Assembly (NCBI RefSeq): GCF_907163085.1
Contig: NZ_CAJQTX010000006.1
Coordinates: forward strand, 248,001-312,000
Length of the DNA: 64,000 nucleotides
Direction: 5' to 3'
From: Candidatus Accumulibacter sp. ACC003
GTDB lineage: Bacteria > Pseudomonadota > Gammaproteobacteria > Burkholderiales > Rhodocyclaceae
Each line of letters opens with the position of its first letter. The first letter of the stretch is position 1. Made by a program: the position numbers and the translations under genes. Positions 18,131 through 26,850 of the stretch are shown here, in pieces. Below the pieces are notes generated by a model, which saw only the letters and a list, made by a program, of their open reading frames with translations, ran no database searches and was not told the origin of the DNA.

Positions 18131-18838
18131 TCAGGCGGCGAAGCGGCTGGCGCTTGGTGATAGCCAGGATTTCAGCGGTGTCGCGCCTGGCGCGTCGGCC
18201 TGTTGCGCGAGGAACAGTTCTGCTGCCGAGAGCGCGTCGCTCAGCGCGTTGTGCGCCCGGTAGCGCGGCAAACCGTATTTTTCACGCAGCGCATGCAGAC
18301 GCAAGCTGCCGCGTCTGGGGATCTGCTGCCGACGCTGCTGCTTGCGGATGGCGATCTGCAGCGTGTCGACCGCCGGGATGACGATGCGGCCGCCATAGAG
18401 TCGCTCGCAGGCGCGACCGACAAAGTCAAGCTCGGTCTCGACCCGGTGGGCAATCAGCACGCGCCCGGCGAGTGCCTGGAGCAGTTCGGCCAAGGCCTGT
18501 TCAAGGCGGCAGCCACGATCGGCTTCGTCGTCGGTAATGTGGTGAATCACCGCCGACGTCGGGCTGATCGCGGCGCGCAAGCGAACGACACGATGTTGCG
18601 CAGTCGCCAGGTCAATTCTCTTGCCGTTCACGGCAACCCAGCCGAAGCTGACGATTTCATCGTGCTCCGGGTCGCCGCCGGTGGTTTCGAGATCGAGCGC
18701 CAGATAGGCGACTTCGCCGCTGGCGGACTCTTTTGCCGGAAAAGGCGTCGCCAGGTAGTCGCGCAAGGGACCGGCTGGCGCTTTGGCCAGTAGCCGGCGG
18801 CGGCGAAAATCAGCTCCCAGAAAGCGCTCGAAAATCAT
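18131..18838 (-). CDS. DEDDh 3'-5' exonuclease (DNA polymerase III epsilon-like)
   Basis: The 235-residue protein has the exonuclease core (about residues 43-215). The catalytic residues are visible in LALDLETTGG (D-x-E), in the middle Asp of ETELDFVGRACE, and in HNALSDALSAAE (His...Asp). Such stand-alone epsilon-like proteins are often encoded with the cNMP/CBS/nucleotidyltransferase protein that here overlaps its start by 4 bp. The pair is probably co-translated. Its substrate is unknown; it need not be part of the replisome. Confidence 0.85.
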   Translation of the reverse strand: MIFERFLGADFRRRRLLAKAPAGPLRDYLATPFPAKESASGEVAYLALDLETTGGDPEHDEIVSFGWVAVNGKRIDLATAQHRVVRLRAAISPTSAVIHHITDDEADRGCRLEQALAELLQALAGRVLIAHRVETELDFVGRACERLYGGRIVIPAVDTLQIAIRKQQRRQQIPRRGSLRLHALREKYGLPRYRAHNALSDALSAAELFLAQQADAPGATPLKSWLSPSASRFAA

Positions 18839-20700
18839 TGGCTGCGATGTGCGGCGTAACGTTGCGCCAACACGTCCTGCATCCTGCCGACGACCTTGAA
18901 CGCTTGCTTCAGGTAGTTCTTCTCGAGCGCGGTGAGCGAGCGTGGCGAGATGAAGTTGTCGGGCGTGCTGCCGCCGCGGATTTGCTCGACCTGATGGCGA
19001 AGACGCAGACTGCCAAAGTATTCGAAGGCTTCCTCGAGTTCCTGGGCGCTGGCGGCGGCAAGCCCCGGCGAACCGCCGGCCGCGCGCAAGCGCGCCAGCG
19101 TGCCGATCTCGGCGTGGCCGCCGGCCAGCGCGTGGATGCGCGCGAGATCGGTGATCGGGATCAGGCCGCCGCGCTTGATATCGAAAGCGTCGGCGTGATC
19201 ACCGTCGGCGATTAGCGTGAAGTTGCGAAAGAAACCCAGGGGCGGCTTGTTTTTCAGGGTATTGGCGACCATGCGGGCAAGAAATGCGTCGTGGCGGGAA
19301 CAGTAGGCGTTGATCGCGGCATGCAAGGGTGTCAACAGCGCCGCCTCGCCGAAGACCGTGCGCATGTCGAGGAAATTCGCCGCGAGCATCGCCGCCATCG
19401 TGTCCGCCTGCCGTATCCAGCCGCGAAATGCCTGGATCCAGCCGCTTTGCGGCTTTCGCCAGGCCGCGTTACTGGCCATCACCTTGCCCGGGCAATAGCG
19501 GTAGCCGCAGGCATTGAGGCCATCATTGACGTGCTGCGCAAGGGCTGCGAAATACGCGCCATGCTGTTGCTCGACGAAGCGGTCATCGAGGATCAAGGCG
19601 TTGTCCTGATCGGAATGCACGCTCTGCTCGTGGCGGCCCTGCGAGCCGCAGGCGACCCAGGCGAAAGGGACCGGCGCTGGCCCGAGCTGCCATTGTGTGA
19701 TTTCGATCAGGCGGATGGTGATCGCGTCGTTCACCGACGAAACCGCCTGTCCGAGCTGGCTCGGTGTGGCGCCGTTGGCTTGCATTCGCACCTGCAGTTC
19801 AGGCAGTTCGGCGCTGGCGCGGACCAGATCGCCCAGCGCCTCGGACTTGCGCACCAGTCCGGCGAGGTAGACCGTATTGGCACTTTGCCAGCGCATCAGG
19901 TCGGTGCTCGACAGCAGTCCGCGCAGACCGGCGGCGTCGACCACCGGCAAGTGATGGATGCCCTTGTGCGTCATCAGCATCAGTGCTTCGAAGGCGGCGC
20001 TTTCCGGGCCGATGCTGGCGACATCGCTGCTCATGATGCGGGCGATCGGCGTCGCGGAGTCGACCCCGGCGGCCAGGCAGCGGGCGCGCAGGTCGCGATC
20101 GGTCACGATGCCGCAGAGTTTCCCGGCATCGACCAGCAGCAGCGCCGAAACGCGCTCTGCGGTCATGATCTCGGCGGCTTGCCGAATCGACAGCGACGGC
20201 GCGCCGCACACCGGCTGGCGTTCGACAAAGGCGCCGACTGCTAGCGTCAGCAGGCTCGAGCGCACCTGCGAAGCGGGCTCCAGCGCGCCGCGGCCGAGCC
20301 GCAGACGCTCGGCGGCGCTGCGCACAAAATACTCGTCGAGCGTTGCGTGTTCGCGGCGCAAGGCGCGCAGCGTGGCGCAGGGCAGCAGGTAGACGAGAGT
20401 GTCCTCGATCGCCGTGCCGATGCTCGATTCACCCTCGGCAAGGCAATCGACGGCGCACAGATCGCCCTCGCAGAGCGTGTCGAGCAGCGCACCGGCGCTG
20501 CTCCGGCGTTCGACCGCGCCCTTGCGGACGAGGTAGAGACAGGGCTGCGTTTCATCGGCCGGCGGGAAACGACTGCCACGCCGCAGGTAGCGTACCGAGA
20601 GCATTTTTGGTAGCGCGTTAAGCAAATTGGCGTCGAGTGTGGAAAAAGGGGGGTATTCGGCGAGGAAATCCCGAACCTCGACAAGTTCCACGTCCATCAA
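18835..20700 (-). CDS. cNMP-binding/CBS/nucleotidyltransferase-like protein (DUF294)
   Basis: The 621-residue protein joins a cyclic-nucleotide-binding domain (about residues 18-125), two CBS domains (about 165-285; AEIMTAERVSALLLVD and ARIMSSDVASIGP), a DUF294 nucleotidyltransferase domain (about 310-450; WVACGSQGRHEQSVHSDQDNAL with the G-S and D-x-D type residues) and a DUF294 C-terminal domain. It has no membrane segment and is probably a cytosolic regulator sensing nucleotides. It precedes the DEDDh exonuclease gene, an arrangement often seen for this family. The target is unknown. Confidence 0.88.
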   Translation of the reverse strand: MMDVELVEVRDFLAEYPPFSTLDANLLNALPKMLSVRYLRRGSRFPPADETQPCLYLVRKGAVERRSSAGALLDTLCEGDLCAVDCLAEGESSIGTAIEDTLVYLLPCATLRALRREHATLDEYFVRSAAERLRLGRGALEPASQVRSSLLTLAVGAFVERQPVCGAPSLSIRQAAEIMTAERVSALLLVDAGKLCGIVTDRDLRARCLAAGVDSATPIARIMSSDVASIGPESAAFEALMLMTHKGIHHLPVVDAAGLRGLLSSTDLMRWQSANTVYLAGLVRKSEALGDLVRASAELPELQVRMQANGATPSQLGQAVSSVNDAITIRLIEITQWQLGPAPVPFAWVACGSQGRHEQSVHSDQDNALILDDRFVEQQHGAYFAALAQHVNDGLNACGYRYCPGKVMASNAAWRKPQSGWIQAFRGWIRQADTMAAMLAANFLDMRTVFGEAALLTPLHAAINAYCSRHDAFLARMVANTLKNKPPLGFFRNFTLIADGDHADAFDIKRGGLIPITDLARIHALAGGHAEIGTLARLRAAGGSPGLAAASAQELEEAFEYFGSLRLRHQVEQIRGGSTPDNFISPRSLTALEKNYLKQAFKVVGRMQDVLAQRYAAHRSQ

Positions 20701-20803
20701 GGCTCCCCGTTCAACGCGTTCAACGCGAGGTCAAGCAACACGCTTCGCCTCCCGCACGCGAGCCCGCACGCCGCGGCCGCGTCAGCTTGCGCGATGGCTT
20801 ACT

Positions 20804-20926
20804 GTGAAAGTTGCGCGTACGCGACTCACGAAACTCCCGTCTCCCCTTGCGAGAGAAGGGCCAGGGGAAGAGGGAAACGGTCATGACTTTCATGGTCTGG
20901 GGTGTCTCGACCTGTCATGACCGTTA
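20804..20926. repeat. structured intergenic repeat, copy 2
   Basis: About 123 bp matching 16030-16150. The outer inverted repeat is perfect here (ACGGTCATGAC at 20877-20887, GTCATGACCGT at 20914-20924). The leading hairpin differs from copy 1 with a G-T pair and a changed loop, as a selected structure would. Its last three bases give the TAA stop of the diguanylate cyclase gene. Confidence 0.85.
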
Positions 20927-21790
20927 GCCGCCACCAGCTTCGCTGGCGTATTCCTCGAAAAAAATGTTGTTCTTGCCCGAGTTCTTGACCTTGTACATCA
21001 GGCCGTCGGCGTAGCGCAGCGCATCGTCGGGATTGGCCCTGGCATGGTGGAACACGGCGACGCCGATGCTGAAGCCAACGGGCCAGCTGTTCGTACCCGC
21101 AAGCTTGACAAGACTTTCGTGCAACTCGGTAAAGAACGTTCGGGCGCCGGCCAGGTCGGTTTCTGGAAGCAGCACGGCGAACTCGTCACCGCCGAGGCGG
21201 CTGCCAAGGTCGGAGGCGCGCAGTCGTTTGCTTAGCGCGCTCGCGACTGCTTTCAGAACCTCATCGCCGACAGCGTGGCCGAAGCTATCATTGACGCCCT
21301 TGAAGCCATCCAGGTCCAGATAGCCGAGAGCCAACGGCCGGCCATGCCGTTTGGCCAGCATGAAGATCGCGTCGCATCTTTGTCGGAAGGTGCGAGCGTT
21401 CAAAAGGCCGGTGAGGCCATCCTCCTGGGCAAGCAATTCCTGAAAATCGAGGGCGCCGCGGAGGCGATCGAGAAGGTAAGCGATGATGACAAAATAGCCA
21501 AGCCGGACGCTGGCATTCCAGAACGGTATGGCGGGATGGCTGAACGGGTGCTCCGAGGCAAAATCGACCGCCAGCCAGGTGATGGCGGAAACGATGCAGA
21601 CAAGAAAGCCGAAGCGCCTACCGACGTACCATGTGCCGACGCCAACGGGAATCGTGTAGAAGATCGAAATGGACAGTTCATAGCTGGTCGCGAGGTCGCA
21701 GGCGCCGACTATCGCGACGAGCAGGAATGAAAATGCCCGTAGCTGCCACGGTGACAGCAGCGCTAGCAATCGAGTTAGTGCTTTCGGCAT
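20924..21790 (-). CDS. membrane diguanylate cyclase (GGDEF)
   Basis: The 288-residue protein has several hydrophobic N-terminal segments (about residues 15-105, including LRAFSFLLVAIVGACDLAT) and a C-terminal GGDEF domain (about 120-280). The active-site motif RLGGDEFAVLLPETD is intact, and an RxxD inhibitory site (RASD) lies five residues before it, so product inhibition by c-di-GMP is expected. The protein should make c-di-GMP at the membrane. Its signal is unknown. Its stop codon comes from the adjacent intergenic repeat. Confidence 0.9.
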   Translation of the reverse strand: MPKALTRLLALLSPWQLRAFSFLLVAIVGACDLATSYELSISIFYTIPVGVGTWYVGRRFGFLVCIVSAITWLAVDFASEHPFSHPAIPFWNASVRLGYFVIIAYLLDRLRGALDFQELLAQEDGLTGLLNARTFRQRCDAIFMLAKRHGRPLALGYLDLDGFKGVNDSFGHAVGDEVLKAVASALSKRLRASDLGSRLGGDEFAVLLPETDLAGARTFFTELHESLVKLAGTNSWPVGFSIGVAVFHHARANPDDALRYADGLMYKVKNSGKNNIFFEEYASEAGGG

Positions 21791-21977
21791 GGCAACAGCC
21801 CTGATCGAAGGCCTGATAGTGCGACACGTGTCCGCGGTCGTCCGCAGATTTGCGGACGCCGCGACTTACCGTCGTCCAATGTACAGCGAAACGGCGTGGA
21901 CGTCGTCTCTGGCGGGCTTTCTGCAGCCCTTTGTTCCGCTGACTTCAGCGACCGGCCAAATTCAGCAAGCCCCCCGG

Positions 21978-22880
21978 TCAGCCCGCATCACCAAGCCCCA
22001 GCCGCAACTTCGGTGCGGCGAAATCGATGAATGCGCGCACGTTCGGCGACAGCAGCCGCGCTTGCGGGTAGACGATGTGCGCCGGTGTGCGCTGGGTGTG
22101 CTGGTCGGCGAGAACCTCGAGCAGCGTACCGGCGCGCAGTTCGTCGCGGACGTGGTAGTCAAAGAACTGCCCCCAGCCCAGCCCCTGCACACAGGCCTGC
22201 ACGGCGGCGTCGATCTGGTTGGTCGTCAGCACGCTGTGCACGGCTAGCCGTAGCGCCTTGTGGTCGTCGCGGATCTCCCACTCGCCGGGCGACACCAGCC
22301 CGGTGAAACTGACGCAAGGCGCGCCGGCCAGATCAGCAGGGGTCTGCGGCGCACCGCGGCGCGCGAGCAAGGCCGCGCTGCCGACGATCAGGCGGCGCGT
22401 GTGGCCGATCGGCACGGCGACCATTGACGAATCGGGTAGCGGCGCCAGCCGCACCGCGAGATCGATGCCTTCTTCGAGCAGATCGGTCAGTCGGTCGAGC
22501 AACAGCAGTTCGATATGCATCTGCGGCTGTGCGGCCAGGAAGTCGATGACCACCGGCGTCACGAAGCGGCGGCCGAAGGGCACCGAAGCGGTGATTCGCA
22601 GCTTGCCGCGCGGCTCGACGCGGCGTGCGCTCAGACTCGCCTGCGCGTCGTCGACCGCCGCCAGAATGGCGCGGCAACGTGCGCAGTATTCGCGGCCTTC
22701 GTCGGTCAGCGCCATGCGTCGCGTCGTGCGGTTCAACAGCCTGACGCCGACTTCGCGTTCGAGCGCTGCCAGCGTGCGGACCATCGACGGCTGCGAGACC
22801 GCGAGCGCTTCCGCAGCCGCGGTCAGGCTGCCGGAATCGACAATCTTCACAAACGCCTGCATCGCTGAGAGCATGTCCAT
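21978..22880 (-). CDS. LysR family transcriptional regulator
   Basis: The 300-residue protein starts at ATG 22880 (MDMLSAMQAFVKIVDSGS) with the LysR helix-turn-helix (SLTAAAEALAVSQPSMVRTL) and has a C-terminal co-inducer domain from about residue 90. Length is normal. It is divergent from the AhpD-like gene at 23021, with a palindrome in the shared 140-bp gap, so it probably controls that gene and the oxidoreductase gene after it. Confidence 0.9.
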   Translation of the reverse strand: MDMLSAMQAFVKIVDSGSLTAAAEALAVSQPSMVRTLAALEREVGVRLLNRTTRRMALTDEGREYCARCRAILAAVDDAQASLSARRVEPRGKLRITASVPFGRRFVTPVVIDFLAAQPQMHIELLLLDRLTDLLEEGIDLAVRLAPLPDSSMVAVPIGHTRRLIVGSAALLARRGAPQTPADLAGAPCVSFTGLVSPGEWEIRDDHKALRLAVHSVLTTNQIDAAVQACVQGLGWGQFFDYHVRDELRAGTLLEVLADQHTQRTPAHIVYPQARLLSPNVRAFIDFAAPKLRLGLGDAG

Positions 22881-22890
22881 AGGGTCAAAT

Positions 22891-22913
22891 ATTACTGCGC
22901 AATCTGCAGCAAT
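22891..22913. promoter_or_regulatory. candidate LysR operator
   Basis: An interrupted palindrome, ATTACTGC - 7 bp - GCAGCAAT, with one mismatch in 8-bp arms, lies just before the lysR start in the divergent gap. This fits the dyad symmetry expected of LysR sites. Confidence 0.5.
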
Positions 22914-23020
22914 CAAATCGCTTTTGCGCCATTTATCTGTGCTTTCCAAGCGATCAAGATAGCCATCGTCGCTACTGCAGCGACACCCGAACCCCAAGCA
23001 ATCACGAAAGGAAATTCATC

Positions 23021-23593
23021 ATGGCACGCGTTCAAGTCATCGATCCAAAGACCGCCAGCGGCGAAACCCGCGAATTGCTCGATGCCGTCCAGGCGCAGCT
23101 CGGCGTCACGCCCAACTTCATCCGCGTCCTGGCCAACTCGCCGAAGGCGCTGCAAGGCTTCCTCGGGCTGTACGGAGCGCTCGGCGAGGCGAGCATCGAC
23201 AAGGCGACGCAGGAACGCATCGCGCTGGCGATTGCCGAGGGCAACGCTTGCCAGTATTGTGTCTCGGCGCATACCGCCATTGGGCGCCACGCTGGCCTCT
23301 CAAACGACGAGATGCTGCTCAATCGGCAGGGCAGCTCGGACGACGCCAGGGCCGCCGCGACTGTTGCCTTCGCGCAGGCGCTGAACGCCAACCTGGGCGA
23401 GGTCAGCAGCGCCGAATTCGCCGCCGCACGGAGCAGTGGGCTGAGTGACGCCGAGATCGTCGAGGTCATCGCGGTCGTGGCGATCAACATTTTCACCAAT
23501 ATTCTCGGCAAGGCGACGCGCGTCGAGATCGACTTTCCGAAGGTCGAGTTGTGGCGTGATTCGCGGCGCGAATCGCGCAGCGCCGCCGCCTAG
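23021..23593 (+). CDS. carboxymuconolactone decarboxylase/AhpD-like protein
   Basis: The 190-residue protein has the AhpD-type core E-x5-C-x2-C-x3-H (AEGNACQYCVSAH, about residues 69-81), which in AhpD supports thiol peroxidase activity. An ATG with AGGAAA upstream marks the start. Relatives are annotated as peroxidase-related or carboxymuconolactone decarboxylase proteins; the Cys pair favours a redox role. It is divergent from a LysR gene and is followed 70 bp later by a flavin/iron-sulfur oxidoreductase gene, suggesting an oxidant- or electrophile-response unit. Confidence 0.85.
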   Translation: MARVQVIDPKTASGETRELLDAVQAQLGVTPNFIRVLANSPKALQGFLGLYGALGEASIDKATQERIALAIAEGNACQYCVSAHTAIGRHAGLSNDEMLLNRQGSSDDARAAATVAFAQALNANLGEVSSAEFAAARSSGLSDAEIVEVIAVVAINIFTNILGKATRVEIDFPKVELWRDSRRESRSAAA

Positions 23594-23663
23594 AAAATCG
23601 TCGGCCGCTTCGCTTGCTGGCGCGCCGGCCCTCGCGCTGCTGCCAATGTCACCGGAGACGATC

Positions 23664-25277
23664 ATGGCTCGTGCCTTTAGCGAAATCGCTTTCACCGCCG
23701 GCGTACGCGCCTTCCAGACGCGCATGGGAAGTCGGCAAAACTACGCCGCGCTCGACCATACCGACGAGCGCGGCGACACGCTCGGCGCGTCCGAGGCCAG
23801 GTTCATCGCCGCGCGCGATGGTTTTTACCAGGCCAGCGTTGGCGAGAACGGCTGGCCCTATGTGCAATTTCGCGGCGGGCCGGCTGGTTTCCTGCGCGTG
23901 CTCGATCAGCGGACGATCGCCTACGCCGATTTTCGCGGCAACGTGCAATACATCAGCGCCGGCAACATCGCAGCCGATGGTCGCGTGGCGCTGATCCTGA
24001 TCAACTATGCGAAGCGAAGCCGCCTGAAAATATGGGGTCGCGCGACGCTGGTGGACGAGGCCGACGATCCGGCGCTGATCGCACGTCTGGAGGACGGCAA
24101 CTATCGCGCGCGCGTCGAACGCGCGGTGCTGATCAGCGTCGAGGCTTTCGACTGGAACTGCCCGCAGCACATCACGCCGCGCTTTAGCGAAGCCGAGATC
24201 GGCCAACGCCTGCAAGCACAGCACGCCGAGATCGCGCAACTGCAGCAACAACTTGCACAACGCGAGCGCGATCAGCCTGTGCCGGCTAAGCACGGCGAAA
24301 CGCTGCCGCTGGCCTTGGGAAATGGCCCACTGGCATTGGTCGTCAGCGGCATTCGGCAGCTGACGCCGCGGGTGCGCGCCTACGAGCTGCGCGCGCCCGA
24401 CGGCGTTGATTTGCCGAAGGTTGGCGCTGGCGCGCATCTCGACGTGCCGCTGCGCCTGCCGGGTCGTGGCCAGGAAACACGTCGCTATTCGATCAGCTCC
24501 AACCCGGCGCGCCGCGACGCCTTTGAAATTGCCGTGCTGCGCGAGGACGCGGGCAGCGGCGGCTCGCTGGCCATCCATGCCAGCTGGCAGCTTGGCCTGC
24601 AGCTCTTCTGCCAGCTGCCCGGCAACGACTTCGCGGTGCACGACGAGCAGCGGCCTGCGGTATTGATTGCTGGCGGTATCGGCATCACGCCGATCAAGGC
24701 GATGGCCCTGCAACTACAGGCCCGGAAGAACCCGTTCGCGCTGCACTACGCCGGCCGCTCGGCGAGCGAAATGGCCTACCGCGATCGCCTCGAGCGGCAG
24801 TTCGGCGCGCAGCTCAGAACCTACGCCGGCGATCGCGGCCAACGCCTGGACGTGCCGGGCGTGTTCGCCGCGGCGCCCACCGACGCGCTGTTCTACGTCT
24901 GTGGCCCGGCGCGACTGCTTGACACTGCGCGCGACGCCGCAGCGACGCACGGCATCGCCGCCGATCGACTGCGCTTCGAGCGTTTCCACGTGCCCGCGCG
25001 GCCCGACGATCGGCCGGTACAGGTAGTGCTGCGCGGCAGCGGCCGCACCCTCGCGGTCGCTGCCGGACAGAGCATCCTCGACGCCGTGCAGGCGGCGGGG
25101 ATCGCCGCGGCAGCGGGCTGTCGTAGCGGCAACTGCGGGAGCTGCGCGGTCAAGGTGCTGGCAGGCACTCCCGATCACCGCGACAGTGCGCTCAGCGATC
25201 GTCAGCGCGACAGCGCCGGCCTGATGTGCATTTGCGTCTCGCGGGCAAAGTCGGAAACCTTGACGCTTGACCTCTAG
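23664..25277 (+). CDS. fusion of PNPOx-like flavin domain, ferredoxin reductase and 2Fe-2S ferredoxin
   Basis: The 537-residue protein starts at ATG 23664 (GGAG eight bases upstream). Residues ~20-190 match pyridoxamine-5'-phosphate oxidase-like split-barrel proteins (FRGGPAGFLRVLD, YADFRGNVQYIS). A short coiled coil (about 185-205) links to an FAD/NAD(P)H reductase module (about 220-440; RRYSISSNPA for FAD, AGGIGITPIKAMA and YVCGPARLLD for NAD(P)H). A plant-type 2Fe-2S domain follows (about 450-537; CRSGNCGSC plus the late Cys of LMCICVS). It should pass electrons from NAD(P)H through FAD and the cluster to a flavin or substrate on the N-terminal domain. The substrate is unknown. Confidence 0.88.
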   Translation: MARAFSEIAFTAGVRAFQTRMGSRQNYAALDHTDERGDTLGASEARFIAARDGFYQASVGENGWPYVQFRGGPAGFLRVLDQRTIAYADFRGNVQYISAGNIAADGRVALILINYAKRSRLKIWGRATLVDEADDPALIARLEDGNYRARVERAVLISVEAFDWNCPQHITPRFSEAEIGQRLQAQHAEIAQLQQQLAQRERDQPVPAKHGETLPLALGNGPLALVVSGIRQLTPRVRAYELRAPDGVDLPKVGAGAHLDVPLRLPGRGQETRRYSISSNPARRDAFEIAVLREDAGSGGSLAIHASWQLGLQLFCQLPGNDFAVHDEQRPAVLIAGGIGITPIKAMALQLQARKNPFALHYAGRSASEMAYRDRLERQFGAQLRTYAGDRGQRLDVPGVFAAAPTDALFYVCGPARLLDTARDAAATHGIAADRLRFERFHVPARPDDRPVQVVLRGSGRTLAVAAGQSILDAVQAAGIAAAAGCRSGNCGSCAVKVLAGTPDHRDSALSDRQRDSAGLMCICVSRAKSETLTLDL

Positions 25278-25364
25278 GCGCATGCGCCGAAAATACGCAA
25301 GCAGCGGCCAGTCCATCGATCAGCTTGAACTGTTTGATAAACGCCTCAACTCAGGAGAAAAGCC

Positions 25365-25970
25365 ATGCTTCGCCTCTACCAATTCGCCCTCTCGGGTAAC
25401 TGTCACAAAGTGCGTTTGATGTTGTCGCTGCTCGGCGTCGAACACGAGCTGCTTGACCTGGTTGGCGCGCAGCGCGAGCACAAGGCCGCAGAATTTCTCG
25501 CTCTCAATCCGTTTGGCCAGGTGCCGGTGCTCGTCGACGGTGACAAGGTCATCCGCGACAGCCAGGCGATCCTCGTTTATCTGGCCCGCCGGGCCGGCGA
25601 AACGACCTGGCTGCCGGGCGATGCGGCGGCTCTGGCCGCGGTCGTCGCCTGGCTGTCGACCGCGGCCAACGAAGTCGCGCACGGTCCGAACCTGCTCCGC
25701 CTGCACTTCAAGTTCGCCCGCCAGATCGACGTTGCGGCCGCCCAAGCCGTCACCGAAACTCTGCTGCAGGTCATGCAGGCTCGCCTCGCCGAGCACTCGT
25801 GGTTGGCCAGCGCGGCGCCGACGGTCGCCGATATCGCGGTCTATCCCTACCTTGCCCTCGCTCCCGAGGCGCACGTCGATCTGGCCGCTTATCCGGCGGT
25901 GAGCGACTGGCTGGCGCGCGTGCGTGCGCTGCCCGGCTACGTTGGCATGCCCGGCATGCTCAGCGGTTGA
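25365..25970 (+). CDS. glutathione S-transferase
   Basis: The 201-residue protein has the thioredoxin-like N-terminal domain (about 1-78; NPFGQVPVL and the glutathione-binding DSQAILVYLAR) and an all-helical C-terminal domain with TVADIAVYPYL. CAGGAG precedes the ATG. Its last ~20 codons and the following bases are repeated imperfectly at about 27988-28060. Confidence 0.88.
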   Translation: MLRLYQFALSGNCHKVRLMLSLLGVEHELLDLVGAQREHKAAEFLALNPFGQVPVLVDGDKVIRDSQAILVYLARRAGETTWLPGDAAALAAVVAWLSTAANEVAHGPNLLRLHFKFARQIDVAAAQAVTETLLQVMQARLAEHSWLASAAPTVADIAVYPYLALAPEAHVDLAAYPAVSDWLARVRALPGYVGMPGMLSG

Positions 25971-25989
25971 GTCCACGAGTGGCAGCCGT

Positions 25990-26295
25990 TCAGCGGCGAT
26001 AGCTGATGCGATAGATCGCACCCGCGTGGTCGTCGGCGACCAGCAGCGAGCTATCGGGTAATACCAGCACGTCGGCGGGGCGCCCCCAGACGCTTTCGCC
26101 ACCTTGCTCATCGAGCCAGCCGCTGGCGAAAGTTTCATAGGCGACCGCCCTGCTGCCTTGCACTCGCACCAGCGTTAGCCGGTAGCCGATCTTCCGCGAA
26201 CGGTTCCACGAGCCGTGCTCGGCGATGAAGATCTGGTTGCGGTACTCGGGCGGGAATATCGTTCCGGTGTAGAAGCGCATTCCCAGCACCGCGCT
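25990..26295 (-). pseudogene. 3' fragment of a sugar dehydrogenase gene (partial duplicate)
   Basis: About 100 C-terminal codons are nearly identical to the end of the complete gene at 28175-29311, including IFIAEHGSWNRS, ETFASGWLDEQGGES and the end HAGAIYRISYRR. Homology stops near 26293, where the frame runs into a remnant of another gene. The fragment lacks the signal peptide and most of the beta-propeller and cannot be functional alone. Confidence 0.88.
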
Positions 26296-26298
26296 GGG

Positions 26299-26371
26299 CA
26301 TGCGTGTCGGCTTGCTCGGCGGTGTCGGTGATCGAATCCCACACGTTTCTGAAAGTCTCGGACTTGATCAT
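26299..26371 (-). pseudogene. 5' remnant of an XRE/HigA-like antitoxin gene
   Basis: The first ~24 codons from ATG 26371 (MIKSETFRNVWDSITDT) closely resemble the start of XRE-family antitoxins that follow a HigB-type toxin. The helix-turn-helix is missing because the frame passes directly into the dehydrogenase fragment. It is a deletion junction. Confidence 0.6.
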
Positions 26372-26582
26372 TGGGCGCCTCTTGTCAGTTCGGTGAGTCG
26401 TATACGCAAGCCCGCTACGCGCGACCGAAAGACCCCTTGATCAACGAGACGGTCAAATACTGCGGCTTGTCAGGGAGGGCAACAGCCCCTGCTTCCCTAG
26501 CAGGGCGGCGATCATCCGCTCTTCGCAACTCTGCGCTCGCTGCCGTTCCTCGACCATGCGTTCCTGCTGATGTTCGGCCAGG

Positions 26583-26706
26583 TCGACTGCTGGAGATCCG
26601 CGAGCTGATCGTGCATCCGAACTACATTGTCTTCTTCCGGCTTCTGGACGAGGCGCGCACGGTGCAGGTTCTGCGTCTAAAGCACGGCGCGCATCAAGTG
26701 CCTTGA
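26583..26706 (+). pseudogene. 3' remnant of a ParE/RelE-like toxin gene
   Basis: About 40 codons encode LLEIRELIVHPNYIVFFRL and the end VLRLKHGAHQVP, the C-terminal half of a ParE-type toxin. No matching N-terminal half or antitoxin gene lies upstream. Confidence 0.6.
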
Positions 26707-26831
26707 CCTGCGCCATGGGCGCGCAGCGAAAGGTGGGTGAATGGCGAGAGGATCGTCGGCAAGCAAGTTACCCGCAAGCATGGGAACAAGAGTTTCGCTC
26801 AGTGTAAGTGTGGCGCGCTGATCCCCAGATC

Positions 26832-26847
26832 GGGTACCATAGTACCC
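26832..26847. promoter_or_regulatory. palindromic operator before the HTH-nucleotidyltransferase gene
   Basis: GGGTACCATAGTACCC is a perfect 6-bp inverted repeat with a CATA spacer, ending three bases before ATG 26851. A protein bound here would block expression, so autoregulation by the HTH domain of the downstream product is likely. Confidence 0.65.
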
Positions 26848-26850
26848 ATT

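Noticed and set aside
19291-20244. 317-codon plus-strand frame opposite the cNMP/CBS gene
   Set aside because: It lies wholly inside a gene with intact CBS and nucleotidyltransferase motifs and shows no domain of its own.
26453-26600. C-terminal remnant of a larger gene on the minus strand (AEHQQERMVEERQRAQ...)
   Set aside because: The Glu/Arg-rich stretch looks protein-like, but no family could be recognised and the rest of the frame has no coding character, so it is not listed as a feature.
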